Of a stretch of 32,133 bases of DNA, positions 31,941 to 32,133 are shown one piece after another. The first letter of the stretch is position 1. The number at the start of each line of letters is the position of its first letter. Source of the stretch: Bacteroidales bacterium (GTDB lineage Bacteria > Bacteroidota > Bacteroidia > Bacteroidales > M50B96); contig JAIOYV010000078.1 of assembly GCA_021740905.1 (NCBI GenBank), positions 1 to 32,133 of the forward strand, in the 5' to 3' direction. The notes under the pieces were generated by a model, which saw nothing but the letters and a program-made list of their open reading frames with translations, did no database searches and had not been told where the DNA came from. A program made the translations under genes and the position numbers.

Positions 31941-32133
31941 CAGGGATGTTAAAATATCTTAAAATTATAATTGCAAGCCTGATGAGAATGATTTTTAGGG
32001 TCTTGGATAAACAGTTTTTTTTGACGCTGATCTTCGCGGAAAAGCGCGGAGGCTTCTTTTCTGACTCGCGCTACGTTTGGCCATAAATCACAATCCTAAT
32101 TATCTTATTTAGAATGATTATAAATGGGGGGGG
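31941..32133. other. Right-edge non-coding region with short decad repeat
   Basis: No gene is supported between 31817 and the window end. Beyond the promoter there is a three-unit 10-bp run, CGCTGATCTT, CGCGGAAAAG, CGCGGAGGCT (32025-32054), resembling the periodic intergenic repeats elsewhere in the window. I found no clear inverted arm. The G-run at the extreme end may be a contig-edge artefact. Confidence 0.45.

Overview
The window comes from a member of the Bacteroidota. It has two SusC/SusD-type outer-membrane nutrient uptake pairs, two large secreted proteins with type IX secretion (T9SS) C-terminal sorting domains, Bacteroidota-type promoters (TTTG, about 20 nt, TAnnTTTG), the long Bacteroidota form of PurF, and a thioredoxin lipoprotein-like protein of a type common in this phylum. 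I cannot place it to family. No rRNA, tRNA or CRISPR array was seen.

Left part (1-16.4 kb): a chromosome-like mix of mostly housekeeping genes. A minus-strand gene runs off the left edge (1-1414) and belongs to a poorly characterised family with the signature ELLWRxYPTDQRGTYF. It is followed by a MenI-like hotdog thioesterase, a periplasmic thiol-disulfide protein, a NifX/NifB-like small protein with a palindromic operator inside its promoter, a 1018-residue fusion of two receiver-like domains to a PPDK/PEP-synthase ATP-grasp domain, and glutamate dehydrogenase with Glu in place of the usual catalytic Asp. Next come a four-helix-bundle (23S-IVS type) protein cassette, an SUI1/YciH-like factor, an orphan ECF sigma factor, an AAA-ATPase/PD-(D/E)XK protein, a TauE/SafE permease, and a coupled pair: the C-terminal half of transketolase and PurF.

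Right part (16.4-32.1 kb): one co-directional minus-strand locus. In transcription order it holds two paralogous PNGase F-like T9SS-secreted proteins (31816 to 26728), then SusC/SusD pair 2 and SusC/SusD pair 1. The parts suggest a secreted or surface deglycosylation step on glycoproteins or glycopeptides, with TonB-dependent uptake of the products. No glycoside hydrolases or regulators are present inside the window. The first gene has a clear promoter with a 9-bp inverted repeat overlapping the -7 element and probable start site.

The most unusual non-coding signal is a set of intergenic elements built from short units (7, 7, 10 and 8 bp). The left arm is a tandem run of one unit and the right arm a tandem run of its reverse complement. 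One of them brackets the four-helix-bundle gene like terminal inverted repeats.
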